Shown here one piece after another: positions 14,010-14,243 of a stretch of 14,243 nt of DNA. The stretch covers positions 1 through 14,243 of the forward strand of contig JANQMT010000091.1 in the NCBI GenBank assembly GCA_028279945.1, in the 5' to 3' direction. The notes below the pieces were generated by a model. It was not told the origin of the DNA, ran no database searches, and worked only from the letters and a program-made list of their open reading frames with translations. How positions within the stretch are numbered: the first letter of the stretch is position 1; the number at the start of each line of letters is the position of its first letter. A program made the position numbers and the translations under genes. Source of the DNA: JAKSCF01 sp028279945 (GTDB lineage: Bacteria; Bacillota; Clostridia; Peptostreptococcales; JAAYPU01).

Positions 14010-14243
14010 ATGTTAACCATTAGACCTATAAACACAGGATATGTGACGACGATACCTAAACAGTATTTGTATCATCACTCAGTTACAAAATATTACCCTG
14101 AAGTATCGAATGAAAGAATTGAAATGCCTTGCTTTACTTTCTTAATCGAAGGTGGAGAAGATTTAATATTGGTTGATACAGGAATGGCTTGGAGTGAAAG
14201 GGCCAGTGAATATCACCATCCGGATTCTAGGCAGCCTGAAGGT
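14010..14243 (+). CDS. Metallo-beta-lactamase-fold hydrolase, lactonase-like (5' part)
   Basis: The first 78 residues of a protein that runs off the window. The strand-turn-strand FTFLIEGGEDLILVDTGMAW (42-61) is the N-terminal part of the metallo-beta-lactamase fold, and together with the preceding IRPINTGYVTTIP it resembles the N-acyl homoserine lactonase-like branch. The zinc motif HxHxDH would lie beyond the edge, so catalytic competence cannot be judged. ATG 14010 is preferred because TGAGGA (13999-14004) stands 5 bases before it; ATG 13998 in frame is possible. It lies 23 bases after dctM on the same strand, so it is probably the fourth gene of the transporter operon and may open a cyclic or esterified imported compound. 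Confidence 0.75.
   Translation, partial: MLTIRPINTGYVTTIPKQYLYHHSVTKYYPEVSNERIEMPCFTFLIEGGEDLILVDTGMAWSERASEYHHPDSRQPEG

Overview
The window looks like chromosome of a low-GC Firmicute, most likely a member of the Clostridia. The reasons are AT-rich intergenic DNA, strong AGGAGG-type ribosome binding sites, sigma-A-type promoters (TTGACA-N16/17-TATAAT), a GudB/RocG-like glutamate dehydrogenase and a lipoprotein-anchored TRAP solute receptor. Species cannot be named from sequence alone. There are no rRNA, tRNA, CRISPR or intact mobile elements.

Layout, left to right: the 3' end of an unrecognised gene (1-117) with a terminator; a YdeI/OmpD-associated family gene (416-991); a glutamate dehydrogenase gene (1242-2525) with a clear promoter; a large multidomain protein (2661-5774) joining a GAF-like region, a PEP/pyruvate-binding (PPDK N-terminal, ATP-grasp) domain and a C-terminal nucleotidyltransferase; a 262-bp gap with a long hairpin that may be an insertion-sequence relic; a microbial rhodopsin (6037-6741) of the Anabaena sensory rhodopsin/xenorhodopsin type; a convergent, minus-strand luxE-luxC pair (9495 down to 6777) for fatty-acid to aldehyde reduction; a divergent GntR/FadR-type regulator (9666-10373); a tripartite TRAP transporter operon (10911-13986) behind a strong promoter with a 30-bp perfect palindromic operator; and the start of a metallo-beta-lactamase-fold hydrolase (14010 to the edge).

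Three groups of genes probably act together. (1) Glutamate dehydrogenase and the GAF/PPDK_N/nucleotidyltransferase protein are adjacent on one strand; the second lacks the phospho-histidine and PEP-barrel parts of a real PEP synthase, so it is more likely regulatory or modifying than glycolytic. (2) LuxE and LuxC overlap by 8 bp and should form the acyl-activating and reductase parts of a fatty-acid reductase, with no luciferase genes in view. (3) GntR regulator, TRAP receptor, TRAP membrane subunits and lactonase-like hydrolase look like an inducible uptake and catabolism module. Its receptor lacks the arginine that normally binds the ligand carboxylate, so the ligand may not be a simple acid.

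The most notable item is the rhodopsin. It has the retinal lysine (K210), Pro206 in place of the usual helix-G aspartate and Asp217 seven residues after the lysine, the combination known from Anabaena sensory rhodopsin and inward proton-pumping xenorhodopsins. It stands alone here, without a transducer gene or retinal synthesis genes.
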